The notes under the pieces are model-generated. The model made no database searches. It worked only from the letters and a program-made list of their open reading frames with translations, and was not told the origin of the DNA. Below, piece after piece: positions 16,881 to 25,915 of a stretch of DNA of 64,000 nucleotides (within the stretch, counting starts at the first letter, position 1; each line of letters begins with the position of its first letter). The position numbers and the translations under genes are program-made. The stretch is from Bog-159 sp049511415 (GTDB lineage: Bacteria > Acidobacteriota > Terriglobia > Bryobacterales > Bryobacteraceae): contig JBEKYC010000007.1 of the NCBI GenBank assembly GCA_049511415.1, positions 62,001-126,000 on the forward strand. Direction: 5' to 3'.

Positions 16881-17679
16881 CGGTATTATCCGGCACGAAC
16901 GCACGAAGCAGACGGGCGGGCTGAGGGGCAGCGATCGTCAATGCGCCGGAGCCGGCAAGTACAATCCATACATCGCCGGGTGCGAATGGCTGGCCCTGGA
17001 CGGTTCCGTTACCTTCAATGGAAACCAGAAATTCGGCTTGCGGGCCGGCGGCGTGAGACAGCTCGCCGGTCACCACGATTGATTCGGTGCGGAAGTAGGG
17101 GCATTCCGCCAGCAGGCGGCGGCCATTGCCAAGATCGACCGGGATACGGGGACCGGGGTGTAGGCCGAGGTCCGCCACGGCCAATCCGGCTTCGAGGTGC
17201 AGTTCGCGCGGCCGGCCGTAGTCGTAGAGGCGATAAGTGACGTCGCTATGCTGTTGGATTTCGCATAGGGCGAGTCCGGCGCCGATTGCGTGTACGGTTC
17301 CGGCAGGCACGAAAAACGTGTCGCCGGGTTGGGCGGGATACCAGCGCAACAGGTTTTCGATTGCTCCGGATAGGGCCGCGGCGCGGGCTTGCGCGGGACT
17401 TAACGGGTGCTCAAAACCCAGCGCCACACGAGATCGGGGCCCGGCGCGCAGCACATGCCACATCTCGGTCTTGCCGGGACCGGAATCGGAATCCGAGGGA
17501 TGCACCTGCACGGATAGATTCCCGGAGGTAAAAAGAAACTTCAGCAGGAGGCGCGGCTCTTCGGGGGCGGTGAACCAGACCTCACCGGTACGACGTTCGG
17601 CACGCGGGAACCAAGGCTCGGTATCGGAAGTGCCCCAAACTTTTTCGAGCGCGGTCGGATGCAGCCGGCGCAGTTTCAC
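16870..17679 (-). CDS. manA: Class I mannose-6-phosphate isomerase
   Basis: 269 residues, the short bacterial form. Zinc-site motifs are visible: LSVQVHPSD, GKTEMWHVL and VPAGTVHAIG, plus ALCEIQQHSDVTYRLYDYGR near the substrate pocket. It interconverts fructose-6-P and mannose-6-P, feeding mannose-based sugars; the phosphomannomutase at 28191 would take the next step. Its ATG overlaps the stop of the aspartate aminotransferase gene by 4 nt, indicating coupling. Confidence 0.88.
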   Translation of the reverse strand: MKLRRLHPTALEKVWGTSDTEPWFPRAERRTGEVWFTAPEEPRLLLKFLFTSGNLSVQVHPSDSDSGPGKTEMWHVLRAGPRSRVALGFEHPLSPAQARAAALSGAIENLLRWYPAQPGDTFFVPAGTVHAIGAGLALCEIQQHSDVTYRLYDYGRPRELHLEAGLAVADLGLHPGPRIPVDLGNGRRLLAECPYFRTESIVVTGELSHAAGPQAEFLVSIEGNGTVQGQPFAPGDVWIVLAGSGALTIAAPQPARLLRAFVPDNTATL

Positions 17680-18863
17680 TGCTCCACTATAAAACGGTGC
17701 AGGCGTTCGAGACCCCGTTCCAATTCATGCATAGAGGTCGCGTAGGAGATGCGCACGTGTTCGTGCGTGCCGAAAGCTTCGCCGGGAACCACGGCGACAG
17801 CGGCTTTGTCGAGCAGCCTCTCGCAGAACTGCAGGGTGTTGGAAATGCCGTTGCGGAAGGCTACGCTGATATTCGGATAGGCGTAGAAGGCGCCGCGCGG
17901 CTCGGCGCAGGTGACGCCGGGGATGGCGCGCAGGCGCTGAATGACGAAGTCGCGGCGCCTGGCGTACTCAGCCAACATGACGGCCACCGAATCCTGCGGT
18001 CCGCGCAAGGCTTCGACGGCGGCTTTTTGGGCGATGGACGTGGGGTTGGAAGTGGAGTGGCTTTGCAACTTCAGCATGGCGCCGATGACCGGCGCGGGGG
18101 CCAGGGCGAAACCGATGCGCCAGCCCGTCATGGCATAGGTTTTGGAAAGCGATCCCGCCACCAGGACGTGCTCCTTTGCGCCAGGCAGAGACGCGATGGA
18201 GAATGGCGCGCTGTCATAAAGGAAGTGGCAATAACACTCATCGGTCATCAAGTAGACGCCGGCGCGGGTGGTCAATTTCAGAATTTTCTCGAATTCGGCC
18301 GGGTCCAGGACGGCGCCGCTGGGATTCGAAGGCGAATTCACCATAACTAGCTTGGTGCGGTCCGTGATATGCCGCTCGATCATGTCCGCGGTGAAAGTGA
18401 AGCCGCGGCTTTCGTCGGTAGGCACGAAGACACACTTTGCGCCGGCGTAGTTGACTACATCTTTGTAAGTGACCCAATAGGGCACGGGGATGACGACTTC
18501 GTCACCGGGATTGAGGAGGGCCTGGGTCAGGTTGAAAATGACGTGTTTGCCGCCCACGGAGATGAGGCACTCGGAAGGCTTATAGGCGGTGCCGAAATCG
18601 GCGGCGTGACGTTCGCAGACGGCCTGTTTCAATTCCAGAATTCCACCGGCGTTCGTATACTTGGTAAAGTTTTGCTCGAGCGCACGGATGGCGGCGCGTT
18701 TTATGTTATCGGGGGTGGGGAAGTCGGGCTCGCCGGCTCCGAAATCCACTACGTCGACGCCCTGCGAGCGCATGCGCTCGGCATCCGCGGCCACGCGCAT
18801 GGTGGAGGACACGCTGATGGCGGAGATGCGCTCCGCGATATCCAGTTTGGTTTCCGTTGGCAT
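17676..18863 (-). CDS. aspC: Aspartate aminotransferase (class I/II, PLP)
   Basis: 395 residues, fold type I. The PLP lysine is K241 in SLSKTYAMTGWRIG. Other landmarks are DFGAGEPDFPTP at the N-terminus, NSPSNPSG and MTDECYCHF. It resembles the Ib subgroup of aspartate transaminases (aspartate plus 2-oxoglutarate to oxaloacetate plus glutamate); some members also accept prephenate. The ATG at 18863 has a GAGGAAG ribosome site. First gene of an aspC-manA pair. Confidence 0.9.
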   Translation of the reverse strand: MPTETKLDIAERISAISVSSTMRVAADAERMRSQGVDVVDFGAGEPDFPTPDNIKRAAIRALEQNFTKYTNAGGILELKQAVCERHAADFGTAYKPSECLISVGGKHVIFNLTQALLNPGDEVVIPVPYWVTYKDVVNYAGAKCVFVPTDESRGFTFTADMIERHITDRTKLVMVNSPSNPSGAVLDPAEFEKILKLTTRAGVYLMTDECYCHFLYDSAPFSIASLPGAKEHVLVAGSLSKTYAMTGWRIGFALAPAPVIGAMLKLQSHSTSNPTSIAQKAAVEALRGPQDSVAVMLAEYARRRDFVIQRLRAIPGVTCAEPRGAFYAYPNISVAFRNGISNTLQFCERLLDKAAVAVVPGEAFGTHEHVRISYATSMHELERGLERLHRFIVEQ

Positions 18864-18889
18864 TCGTCTTCCTCAGGTTTGATTAATTA

Positions 18890-19366
18890 TTAGCGTCCGA
18901 ATCGCTTGCACAGCCGCGTTTCTACGGCCGGGGGCACCAGCCCCGTAATGTTGCCGCCCAATCCAAATACCTCCTTCACCAGGCGCGAGCTGATAAATGA
19001 ATATGCCTCGCTGGCCATCATGAAGACGGTCTCGATATCCGGCCGCAGGCGCCGGTTCATGAGGGCCATCTGCAACTCATACTCGTAATCCGAGATCGCC
19101 CGGATGCCGCGCAACAGCACGGTTGCGCCGTTTTGGGATGCGTAATCCACGAGCAAGCCGTTGAAGGAATCCACCACGACGTTGGGGAAGCCTCCCAGGA
19201 CGTCGCGCAGCATTTCGATTCTTTCTTCCACGCTGAACAGGGGCTGCTTGGTTTCGTTGCGCAGAATGGCGACAATCAGCTTGTCACAGAGGCGGCAACC
19301 GCGTTCGATCAGGTCCAAATGGCCGTTGGTAATGGGATCGAAGGAACCCGGATAGACGGCGATCAC
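18890..19366 (-). CDS. coaD: Phosphopantetheine adenylyltransferase
   Basis: 158 residues, full length. It adenylates 4'-phosphopantetheine in coenzyme A synthesis. The nucleotidyl-transferase motif YPGSFDPITNGHLD is at the N-terminus, RGIRAISDYEYELQMA in the middle, and SSRLVKEVFGLGG near the end. The start is a GTG (19366), fixed by the conserved Ile-Ala-Val-Tyr-Pro-Gly beginning. It stands 26 bp upstream of aspC on the same strand. Confidence 0.95.
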   Translation of the reverse strand: MIAVYPGSFDPITNGHLDLIERGCRLCDKLIVAILRNETKQPLFSVEERIEMLRDVLGGFPNVVVDSFNGLLVDYASQNGATVLLRGIRAISDYEYELQMALMNRRLRPDIETVFMMASEAYSFISSRLVKEVFGLGGNITGLVPPAVETRLCKRFGR

Positions 19367-19567
19367 TTGGGGCGGCTTCGTGGCCGCGCGGCTACTGGAC
19401 TCGTTGGCTATTCTTCGATTCTAGCGGAAGTGGGCGACCCCTGCAGGGCCACCTCGGCAGGTGACGGAAAAATCGACGTTTCTAGTATGTTTTCAGTATT
19501 GTAACCTTCGCATCTCTACGCTACCATTCGTTCAGTTTCATACAGACGATAAAAGGGTCTTTAACTA
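19367..19567. promoter_or_regulatory. Divergent intergenic region, coaD / HzsA-related cluster
   Basis: These 201 bp separate coaD (minus) from the six-gene exported-protein cluster (plus) and should hold the promoters of both. The right half is AT-richer than its surroundings (19485-19567). No riboswitch, clear dyad or sigma-54 site was recognised. Confidence 0.35.
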
Positions 19568-20890
19568 GTGATCTATCCGAAGCCAAAATGGTGGGTGGAT
19601 GCCGCGCGGGGGTTGGGAGCCGGATTGTTTCTACTGAGTGCGGCGGCGGCCCTGCCTTCCAGCGACGCACCGGTGGCGCCGGCATACGTATACACGGCCA
19701 CGCCGCGGTTCGACCCACAGGCCTGGGCGTGCGGACAGGAGCGGTTCCCGCGAGGCGCGGCAATACGGGTGGTTAGCGCGGCGGGGGCGCGCGGGCTGGC
19801 ACCGGGTTTCTACGCCTCGGCCGACCCGGAAGTTTCGTTTGACGGACAGCGGGTGCTGTTCGCCGGCAAGCCTCACCGGTCCGATCCCTGGCAAATCTGG
19901 GAAGGTTCGATTGCGGGCGGAGATCCGCGTCGGGTGGCGGCATGGCCGGAAGACGCGATCCGTCCGCTTTACCTGCCGGACGGCAAAATCGTCTACGCCC
20001 GTAAGCTGGCACAGGGATTCCAACTCGAAGTGCTGGAGCCGGGCGGGCAGCCTCTGCGCATCACTTACGCGCCGGGCAACTTCCTGACGTGCGACGTGCT
20101 GCATGACGGCCGCGTGTTATATGAGACGGACAGCGAGTTGTACACCGTCTACCCGGACGGCAGCGGCGTGGAATCCTACCGCTGCGATCATGGCCCAAGC
20201 CGCCATGGAGCGCGGCAGTTGAAGTCGCGCGACATCGTTTTCGCAACCGGGAAGGGGCTGGCCCGGTTCACTTCCGCACAGGCCACGCAGGTGGATATCC
20301 CAACCGCGCGCAGCGGAGAATTCGCGGGGCCGGTGGCGGAGTTTGTGCCGGATGCCTGGCTGGTTTCGTTCCGGCAGCAGGCGAAAGCGGCATTCAGGAT
20401 TTACCGCGTGGCTGAGCCGGGCAAGGCACTCGAGCCGTTCGCGGATCAGCCGGGTGTGCAGCCCGCCATACTTGAAGCGCGCGAAACGCCGCTGCGGTTT
20501 CCGTCGGGACTGCACGATTGGGATGGCGCGAATGTGCTTTGCCTGAACGCTTACACGGCAAAGTCAAAGATTGCGGCAGGGTCGGTTGCCACCGTGCGGT
20601 TGTATTCGCCGGGCGCGGAAGGAAAGCCCGCGCTGCTGGGCGAGACGCCGGTGGAGAGCGACGGATCGTTTTTCCTGCACGTGCCCAGCGAGCAGCCCTT
20701 GCGCATGGAACTGCGCGACCGCGCGGGCAACACGATTGTGGGTGAGCACGGATGGTTCTGGATGCGGCGCGGCGAGCAGCGAGTGTGCGTGGGGTGCCAC
20801 GCGGGTCCGGAGCGCGCGCCGGAAAATGCGGTACCCAAGGTTTTGCTGCGGCAGGACGTGCCGGTGCGCATGACGGGAGGACAGAAATGA
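19568..20890 (+). CDS. HzsA-related exported propeller with one c-type haem site
   Basis: 440 residues starting at a GTG. An N-terminal hydrophobic segment (LGAGLFLLSAAAALPSS) suggests export. Residues of about 60-290 carry TolB/WD40-like strands such as EVSFDGQRVLFAGKPH, ALYLPDGKIVYARKL-like and DGRVLYETDSELYTVYPDGSG. The C-terminus has a single haem-c motif CVGCH (407-411) in a context (WMRRGEQRVCVGCHAGPE) that matches proteins called HzsA-related after the hydrazine synthase alpha subunit. That name reflects fold similarity, not hydrazine chemistry. First gene of the cluster; its stop overlaps the next start by 4 nt. Confidence 0.72.
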   Translation: MIYPKPKWWVDAARGLGAGLFLLSAAAALPSSDAPVAPAYVYTATPRFDPQAWACGQERFPRGAAIRVVSAAGARGLAPGFYASADPEVSFDGQRVLFAGKPHRSDPWQIWEGSIAGGDPRRVAAWPEDAIRPLYLPDGKIVYARKLAQGFQLEVLEPGGQPLRITYAPGNFLTCDVLHDGRVLYETDSELYTVYPDGSGVESYRCDHGPSRHGARQLKSRDIVFATGKGLARFTSAQATQVDIPTARSGEFAGPVAEFVPDAWLVSFRQQAKAAFRIYRVAEPGKALEPFADQPGVQPAILEARETPLRFPSGLHDWDGANVLCLNAYTAKSKIAAGSVATVRLYSPGAEGKPALLGETPVESDGSFFLHVPSEQPLRMELRDRAGNTIVGEHGWFWMRRGEQRVCVGCHAGPERAPENAVPKVLLRQDVPVRMTGGQK

Positions 20891-22509
20891 CGCGGGCAGC
20901 CTGTGCGGCTTTTATTCTGCTCTGCGGCGGCGCAGGGGCCGCCGACCGGCCGGTGGTGACGATCCGCTTTGAAGACGCCACGCCCGCATCCGGCATCCAG
21001 TTCACGCATAGCTTCGGGGCGCGCAAACTGGGGTCGCTGCTCGAAAGCACGGGCGCCGGCTGCGTGTGGTTCGACTATAACAACGACGGATTGCCGGATT
21101 TGTATGTGGTTTCGGGCAAGCCCCTGGGCGATGATATCCATCCCTACCCACTGCGTACGCCTCCGGAAACCGCACCGCACAACCATCTATATCGCAACGA
21201 TGGCAACGGCAAGTTCACCGATGTCACGGGCGAGGCCTGCGTGGGCGCGGACCTTTATAGTATGGCGGCCATCGCGGCGGATTTCGACAACGATGGCTTC
21301 GTGGATCTGCTGGTGACCGGTTACGGCCACGTCACGCTCTATCGCAACAAGGGCAACGGGACGTTCGAGGATGTCACGGCCAAGGCCGGACTGAACGTGC
21401 CGGGCTGGTCGATCGGGGCGGCGTGGCTGGACTACGATCGCGACGGCTGCGTGGATCTGTTTATCGGCCGGTATGTGAAGTTCGACCCCAAGTACCGCGC
21501 TTATTATGCGGCGGATAACTATCCGGGACCGCTCGATTACGCGGGCAACACCAACATGCTGTTCCACAACAACTGCGACGGCACGTTCACGGATGTCAGT
21601 CAGAAGTCCGGCATCTCTAAGTACATTGGCCGGGCCATGGGCGTCACCGCGGGAGATTTCGACGGCGATGGCTATCCGGATATCTACGTGGCCAATGACA
21701 AGACCGAGAATTTCCTGTTCCATAACAACCGCGACGGCACGTTCAACGAAATCGCGGTGCAATCGGGCGTGGCTTACGGGCAAAACGGCGAGAACACATC
21801 GGCGATGGGGCCGGTGTTCACGGATTTCGAGAACAGCGGGCACGTGGGAATCTGGATCACGGACTCAAAGTACAACCGGCTGCTGAGCAATAGCGGCAAG
21901 GACTTCAACGATATCACGGAGGCGGCGGGCATTTCGCAACTGACGGCGCAATATGTCAGTTGGGGTTCGGGGGTTTACGACTTCGACAACGATGGCCTGC
22001 GCGACATCTTTGTTGCGCACGGCGGATTGATCCACCTGATCCCGCAAGAACACTCGGTCTTTCGCAACCTGGGCGGGGGGCATTTCGCGGACGTATCGGG
22101 CGACGCCGGACCGTTCTTCCAACTGAAAACCGTGGCGCGGGGGGCCTGCTTTGCGGATTACGACAACGACGGCAAAGTGGACCTGTTCATGGTGAACTTG
22201 GGCGCACAGGGGTACCTGCTGCACAACACCTCGCCGGGCGGCAATCATTGGGTGGCTTTCAAACTGGTGGGCCACAAGAGCAATCGGGACGGGATCGGCG
22301 CACGGATTGAAGTGACGGCGGGAGGAAAGAAGCAGCAGGCAGAGCGCGTGGCGGGGTCGGGGTATCTTTCCCAGGATGATGCGCGTGTGCATTTTGGTCT
22401 GGGCGCGGCGGCGAAGGCGGACGAAGTGACAATCCGTTGGCCGAGCGGCAAGGTGCAGACACTGCGGGATGTGGCGGGCGACCGGGCGGTCACGGTGGAG
22501 GAGAAGTGA
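20887..22509 (+). CDS. CRTAC1-family exported protein (VCBS repeats plus ASPIC/UnbV)
   Basis: 540 residues from ATG 20887, which overlaps the previous stop (ATGA) and is followed by a signal peptide (MTRAACAAFILLCGGAGAA). FG-GAP/VCBS calcium-loop repeats run through it: FDYNNDGLPDLYVV, ADFDNDGFVDLLVTG, GDFDGDGYPDIYVAND and DYDNDGKVDLFMVN. An ASPIC/UnbV C-terminal domain (GIGARIEVTAGGKKQ, then VTIRWPSGKVQTL) ends it. CRTAC1 proteins are common in soil Acidobacteria and Planctomycetes and are probably extracellular or periplasmic; no activity is established. Linked by overlap to the next gene. Confidence 0.85.
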   Translation: MTRAACAAFILLCGGAGAADRPVVTIRFEDATPASGIQFTHSFGARKLGSLLESTGAGCVWFDYNNDGLPDLYVVSGKPLGDDIHPYPLRTPPETAPHNHLYRNDGNGKFTDVTGEACVGADLYSMAAIAADFDNDGFVDLLVTGYGHVTLYRNKGNGTFEDVTAKAGLNVPGWSIGAAWLDYDRDGCVDLFIGRYVKFDPKYRAYYAADNYPGPLDYAGNTNMLFHNNCDGTFTDVSQKSGISKYIGRAMGVTAGDFDGDGYPDIYVANDKTENFLFHNNRDGTFNEIAVQSGVAYGQNGENTSAMGPVFTDFENSGHVGIWITDSKYNRLLSNSGKDFNDITEAAGISQLTAQYVSWGSGVYDFDNDGLRDIFVAHGGLIHLIPQEHSVFRNLGGGHFADVSGDAGPFFQLKTVARGACFADYDNDGKVDLFMVNLGAQGYLLHNTSPGGNHWVAFKLVGHKSNRDGIGARIEVTAGGKKQQAERVAGSGYLSQDDARVHFGLGAAAKADEVTIRWPSGKVQTLRDVAGDRAVTVEEK

Positions 22510-24311
22510 GGCTTAGTCTTGTAGTGTTGAGCCTCGCCCTGACGCTTGGGGCCGCTCCCACGAAGTATCCTTCCCCCGTTGAAGTGGCCCTCTCGCCGGA
22601 TGGCGCGCGGATTTATGTGGTGTGTGAGGGAACCGGCGAGGTGGTGGTGGCGGACTCCCAGACCGGGGCGACGGTCGCGCGCATTGCGGTGGGCAGTGTG
22701 CCGAAGGGGTTGTGGCTCGACGGGAAATACGCGTACGTGGCCAATTCCTGGAGCGACACGGTATCGGTTATCGACACCGAAACGCTGACCGTTACGCGGA
22801 CGCTCAAGACCGGCTTCGAACCGAATGCAGTTTTCGCAGACGCGTCTGCGATTTTCACGGCCAACCGCATCGGCAACGATATTTCGGTCATCGATCTTGC
22901 GAGTGGAGTGGAGACGCGGCGGCTGGCCGCCGGGCGGGGCGCGAGTTATCTGACGCCGTCACCTGACGGCCGGTCGCTCTACTGCACGCATATTTATCCC
23001 AACATCGGGCGGCATCGCGCGCCGCCGGAATCCGAAATTACGATCGTGAATGCCGGTCATCAGGTGGTGCAAGAACGGCAGGCGCTGCACAACGTGGCGG
23101 GCGTCTTTCACGTGGCCTTCTCGCGGGATGGGAAATTGGGAATCGCGTGCCAGTTACGTCCGAAGAATCTGATTCCGCTGGCGCACGTGGAGCACGGCTG
23201 GGTTTTTGGGGATTCACTCACGCTCTTCGGCGAAGATGTGGGCGAACCGGTGCAAGTGCTGATCGACGAGATGGAGCAATACTATACGATGCCGTTCGGC
23301 GTGGTGATTGCGCCGGATAAGAGCGCCGTGTACATTTCCACGACGGGGGCGAACAGTGTCACGGTGATCGACATCGGGCGGCTGCTCAAACTCGTGCGGC
23401 AGCGCCGCGATCTGGGCAACGATCTGTCGGCTTCCGCGCAATTTGTTACGGCACGCATTCCGGTGGGACGGGCGCCCAAGGGCATGACGTTATCGCCGGA
23501 CGGCAGGTTGCTTTACGTCGCCAACCGACTGGACGACAGCGTCTCGGTGATCGACACGGCGGCGCGCAAAGTGGTGCGCACCTTCGGGTTGGGCGGACCC
23601 ACGGAACTCACGCCGCAGCGGCTGGGCGAGCGGTTGTTCTTCGACGCGCGATTCGCTTTCCACGGCGGATTCAGTTGCGCGAACTGCCACATCGAGTCGA
23701 CGTTTGACGGCCTGCAATGGGATCTGGAACCGGATGGCTTCGGCAAAGATATCGTAGACAACCGGCTGCTCGAGGATGTGGACGGCACGGAACCGTTCAA
23801 GTGGAATGGCGGCAATCCGGATCTGGAGACTGAATGCGGACCGCGCACGGAGAAATACTTTTACCGGTCGCAAAGTTACTCGCGCGAGGAACTGGGTGAC
23901 CTGGTGGCTTATGTCAAGGCGATGCCGCTGCGTCCGAACCGTTACCGGCTGGCGAACGGGGAACTGACGGCGGCGCAAGAGCGCGGGAAGGACATTTTCG
24001 AGCGCACCCGCCGCAAAAACGGCGCGCCCATCCCGCAGGGCAACCAGTGCGGATTCTGCCATGCCGGCCGCCACTACACCAATCAGACTCAAGTGGACGT
24101 GGGGAGTGGTAAGTGGTCAGACCGCTCGCCCGTCATTGATGTTCCGCAACTGACTAACATCGCCCTGACCGCTCCGTATCTGCATGATGGATCGGCGCGC
24201 AGTCTGGAAGAAATCTGGACCGTGTTCAACCCCAAAGACACGCACGGGGTAACGAATGACCTGAACAAAGACGAGCTCAATGATTTGATTGAGTACTTGA
24301 AAACTTTATGA
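22506..24311 (+). CDS. YVTN beta-propeller fused to a dihaem cytochrome-c-peroxidase-like domain
   Basis: 601 residues from GTG 22506, which overlaps the CRTAC1 stop (GTGA). After a short signal peptide (VRLSLVVLSLALTLG) a YVTN-type propeller spans about 20-370, with repeats such as VALSPDGARIYVVCEG, NSWSDTVSVIDTETL and LSPDGRLLYVANRLDDSVSV. Two haem-c motifs follow, CANCH (391-395) and CGFCH (515-519), in a MauG/CcpA-like setting ending APYLHDGSARSLEEI. It is probably a periplasmic electron-transfer or oxidising enzyme. The propeller class is the one also found in PQQ-alcohol-dehydrogenase-associated loci. Confidence 0.83.
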   Translation: MRLSLVVLSLALTLGAAPTKYPSPVEVALSPDGARIYVVCEGTGEVVVADSQTGATVARIAVGSVPKGLWLDGKYAYVANSWSDTVSVIDTETLTVTRTLKTGFEPNAVFADASAIFTANRIGNDISVIDLASGVETRRLAAGRGASYLTPSPDGRSLYCTHIYPNIGRHRAPPESEITIVNAGHQVVQERQALHNVAGVFHVAFSRDGKLGIACQLRPKNLIPLAHVEHGWVFGDSLTLFGEDVGEPVQVLIDEMEQYYTMPFGVVIAPDKSAVYISTTGANSVTVIDIGRLLKLVRQRRDLGNDLSASAQFVTARIPVGRAPKGMTLSPDGRLLYVANRLDDSVSVIDTAARKVVRTFGLGGPTELTPQRLGERLFFDARFAFHGGFSCANCHIESTFDGLQWDLEPDGFGKDIVDNRLLEDVDGTEPFKWNGGNPDLETECGPRTEKYFYRSQSYSREELGDLVAYVKAMPLRPNRYRLANGELTAAQERGKDIFERTRRKNGAPIPQGNQCGFCHAGRHYTNQTQVDVGSGKWSDRSPVIDVPQLTNIALTAPYLHDGSARSLEEIWTVFNPKDTHGVTNDLNKDELNDLIEYLKTL

Positions 24312-25408
24312 CCTTTAAGATCTGGTTGTTGCTCTTATCGCTCCTGCCGATAGCAGCCTCGGCTCAGCCTATGCCGCGCTACCGCTGGCAGAATTTCACC
24401 ACCGCGGATGGCCTGCCCGACAATCGTGTCTTCAGCGTGGCGGTGGATGGATCGCGGATCTGGGCCGGCACCGAAAATGGCCTGGGATTGTACGAGAACG
24501 GCAAATGGAAGGTATTCCGCCCGGCAGACGGCCTGGCGCACCGCGCCGTGACGTACGTGGCCGTGGATAAGCGGACGCACGATGTGTGGGCCGCCACGAT
24601 GGGCGGACTGAGCCGCTATTCCGCGGGCCGCTTCGATAATTTCACGCAGTTGAACAGTGGCCTGAGCAACGACGTGGTATACGGCGTAACGGTTCAAGGC
24701 GATTACGTCTGGGTGGCCACCGCCGCCGGCGCCAGCCGGCTGAACACGCGCACTGGCGAATGGAGCCTCTACAACGAACGCAACACGCCCATGCACGAGA
24801 TCTGGACATACGCCGTCAGCGCGGGAACGAGCAAAGTCTATTACGCGGTATGGGGCGGCGGCGTGCTGGAATACGACGTCAAGACCGAGCGCTGGAAAGA
24901 CTACCACGATCCTGACGGCGAGACCGAAATGGTGCTGTACAAAGATCAAGGGCTGATTCACGAAATCACCACGTCAGTCAGTTGGATGGAAGAGGACAAG
25001 ATTCTGTGGGTATCCACTTACTTCGGCGCGAGCCGCTACGACGGCCGCAACTGGCATAACTTCATGGAGAAAGACAGCGGACTGCCCAGTAACTTCATGA
25101 ACCAGGTGAAGGGCGTGGATGGCAATCGGGCATGGTTCTCCACCGACAAGGGATTGGCGTATTACGACGGCGAGAACTGGGCGGTTTACCGTCCCGCGCT
25201 CGACACCGGCAAACCCGAGATGCTGGTGCGGGATGCCCAAGGCAAGGTGAAGCGGGTGGAGACCGACACGGCTCCTGCCCACAACTACATTTTTGGTGTG
25301 GATTTTCAGGGTAACGATATATGGGTGGCGACGGCCAAAGGCCTAAGTCACGGGATACCAATTCAAGAGGAGGTTAGTCAAAATGTTAATCGAAGACGTG
25401 ATCAGTGA
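24308..25408 (+). CDS. Exported two-component-regulator-type propeller (Reg_prop) protein
   Basis: 366 residues with a signal peptide (MTFKIWLLLLSLLPIAASAQ). Repeats match the Reg_prop propeller: TTADGLPDNRVFSVAVDGSR, WAGTENGLGLYENGKW, WAATMGGLSRYSAG and WFSTDKGLAYYDGENW. In hybrid two-component systems this propeller is the periplasmic sensor part, but no membrane helix or kinase follows here, so it is a free-standing binding or scaffold protein. Its ATG overlaps the cytochrome gene stop by 4 nt, and its 3' end overlaps ridA by 26 nt. Confidence 0.8.
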   Translation: MTFKIWLLLLSLLPIAASAQPMPRYRWQNFTTADGLPDNRVFSVAVDGSRIWAGTENGLGLYENGKWKVFRPADGLAHRAVTYVAVDKRTHDVWAATMGGLSRYSAGRFDNFTQLNSGLSNDVVYGVTVQGDYVWVATAAGASRLNTRTGEWSLYNERNTPMHEIWTYAVSAGTSKVYYAVWGGGVLEYDVKTERWKDYHDPDGETEMVLYKDQGLIHEITTSVSWMEEDKILWVSTYFGASRYDGRNWHNFMEKDSGLPSNFMNQVKGVDGNRAWFSTDKGLAYYDGENWAVYRPALDTGKPEMLVRDAQGKVKRVETDTAPAHNYIFGVDFQGNDIWVATAKGLSHGIPIQEEVSQNVNRRRDQ

Positions 25409-25904
25409 GATCAGCGGCGCGGCCGTAGAGAAACGGGCCATTACGGACCTGCGGGTGCTCAACGAGGCCTACGACTACGATCGGCCGAGTTCCTTTTCGC
25501 GCGGCATGCGCATCGACCTGAACGGCCTGGTGATCCTATTGATCTCAGGCACGGCCAGTATCGACGGACAGGGGGAAACGGTCCACGTGGGCGACTTCCG
25601 GGCGCAGTGCCAGCGGATGCTCTACAACATGACGGGGTTGATCGAGTCCGAAGGCGCTACATGGCACGACGTGGTGCGGACAACTTTCTATATGCGCGAC
25701 ATTGACCGTGACTACCGGGCCTTCAACGAGGAGCGCACGGCGTTCTACCGGGAGCAGGGGCTCGATCCACTGCCGGCCTCGACGGGGATTCAGGCAAAAC
25801 TATGCCGTCCGGATCTGCTGGTAGAAGGCGAAGCCATCGTGATGTTCAAGAAGCGGACGGCGTCTCAGCCGGGATCGAACGGCACACGCAACGGCACACA
25901 CTAA
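25383..25904 (+). CDS. RidA/YjgF family protein
   Basis: 173 residues, longer than the usual ~130 because of an N-terminal ~45-residue extension and a C-terminal tail. The RidA core shows LLISGTASIDGQGE, a helix QCQRMLYNMTGLIE, VVRTTFYMRDIDRDYRAFNE and the signature CRPDLLVEGEAIV with the active-site Arg. RidA proteins hydrolyse reactive enamines/imines such as 2-aminoacrylate. No signal peptide is seen, unlike its neighbours, so it is probably cytoplasmic. It overlaps the previous gene by 26 nt. Confidence 0.85.
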   Translation: MLIEDVISEISGAAVEKRAITDLRVLNEAYDYDRPSSFSRGMRIDLNGLVILLISGTASIDGQGETVHVGDFRAQCQRMLYNMTGLIESEGATWHDVVRTTFYMRDIDRDYRAFNEERTAFYREQGLDPLPASTGIQAKLCRPDLLVEGEAIVMFKKRTASQPGSNGTRNGTH

Positions 25905-25915
25905 GGAGACCTACG

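Noticed and set aside
19568..20890. Calling this protein hydrazine synthase
   Set aside because: Only the propeller and single CxxCH resemble HzsA; the extra haems and partner subunits of hydrazine synthase are absent.
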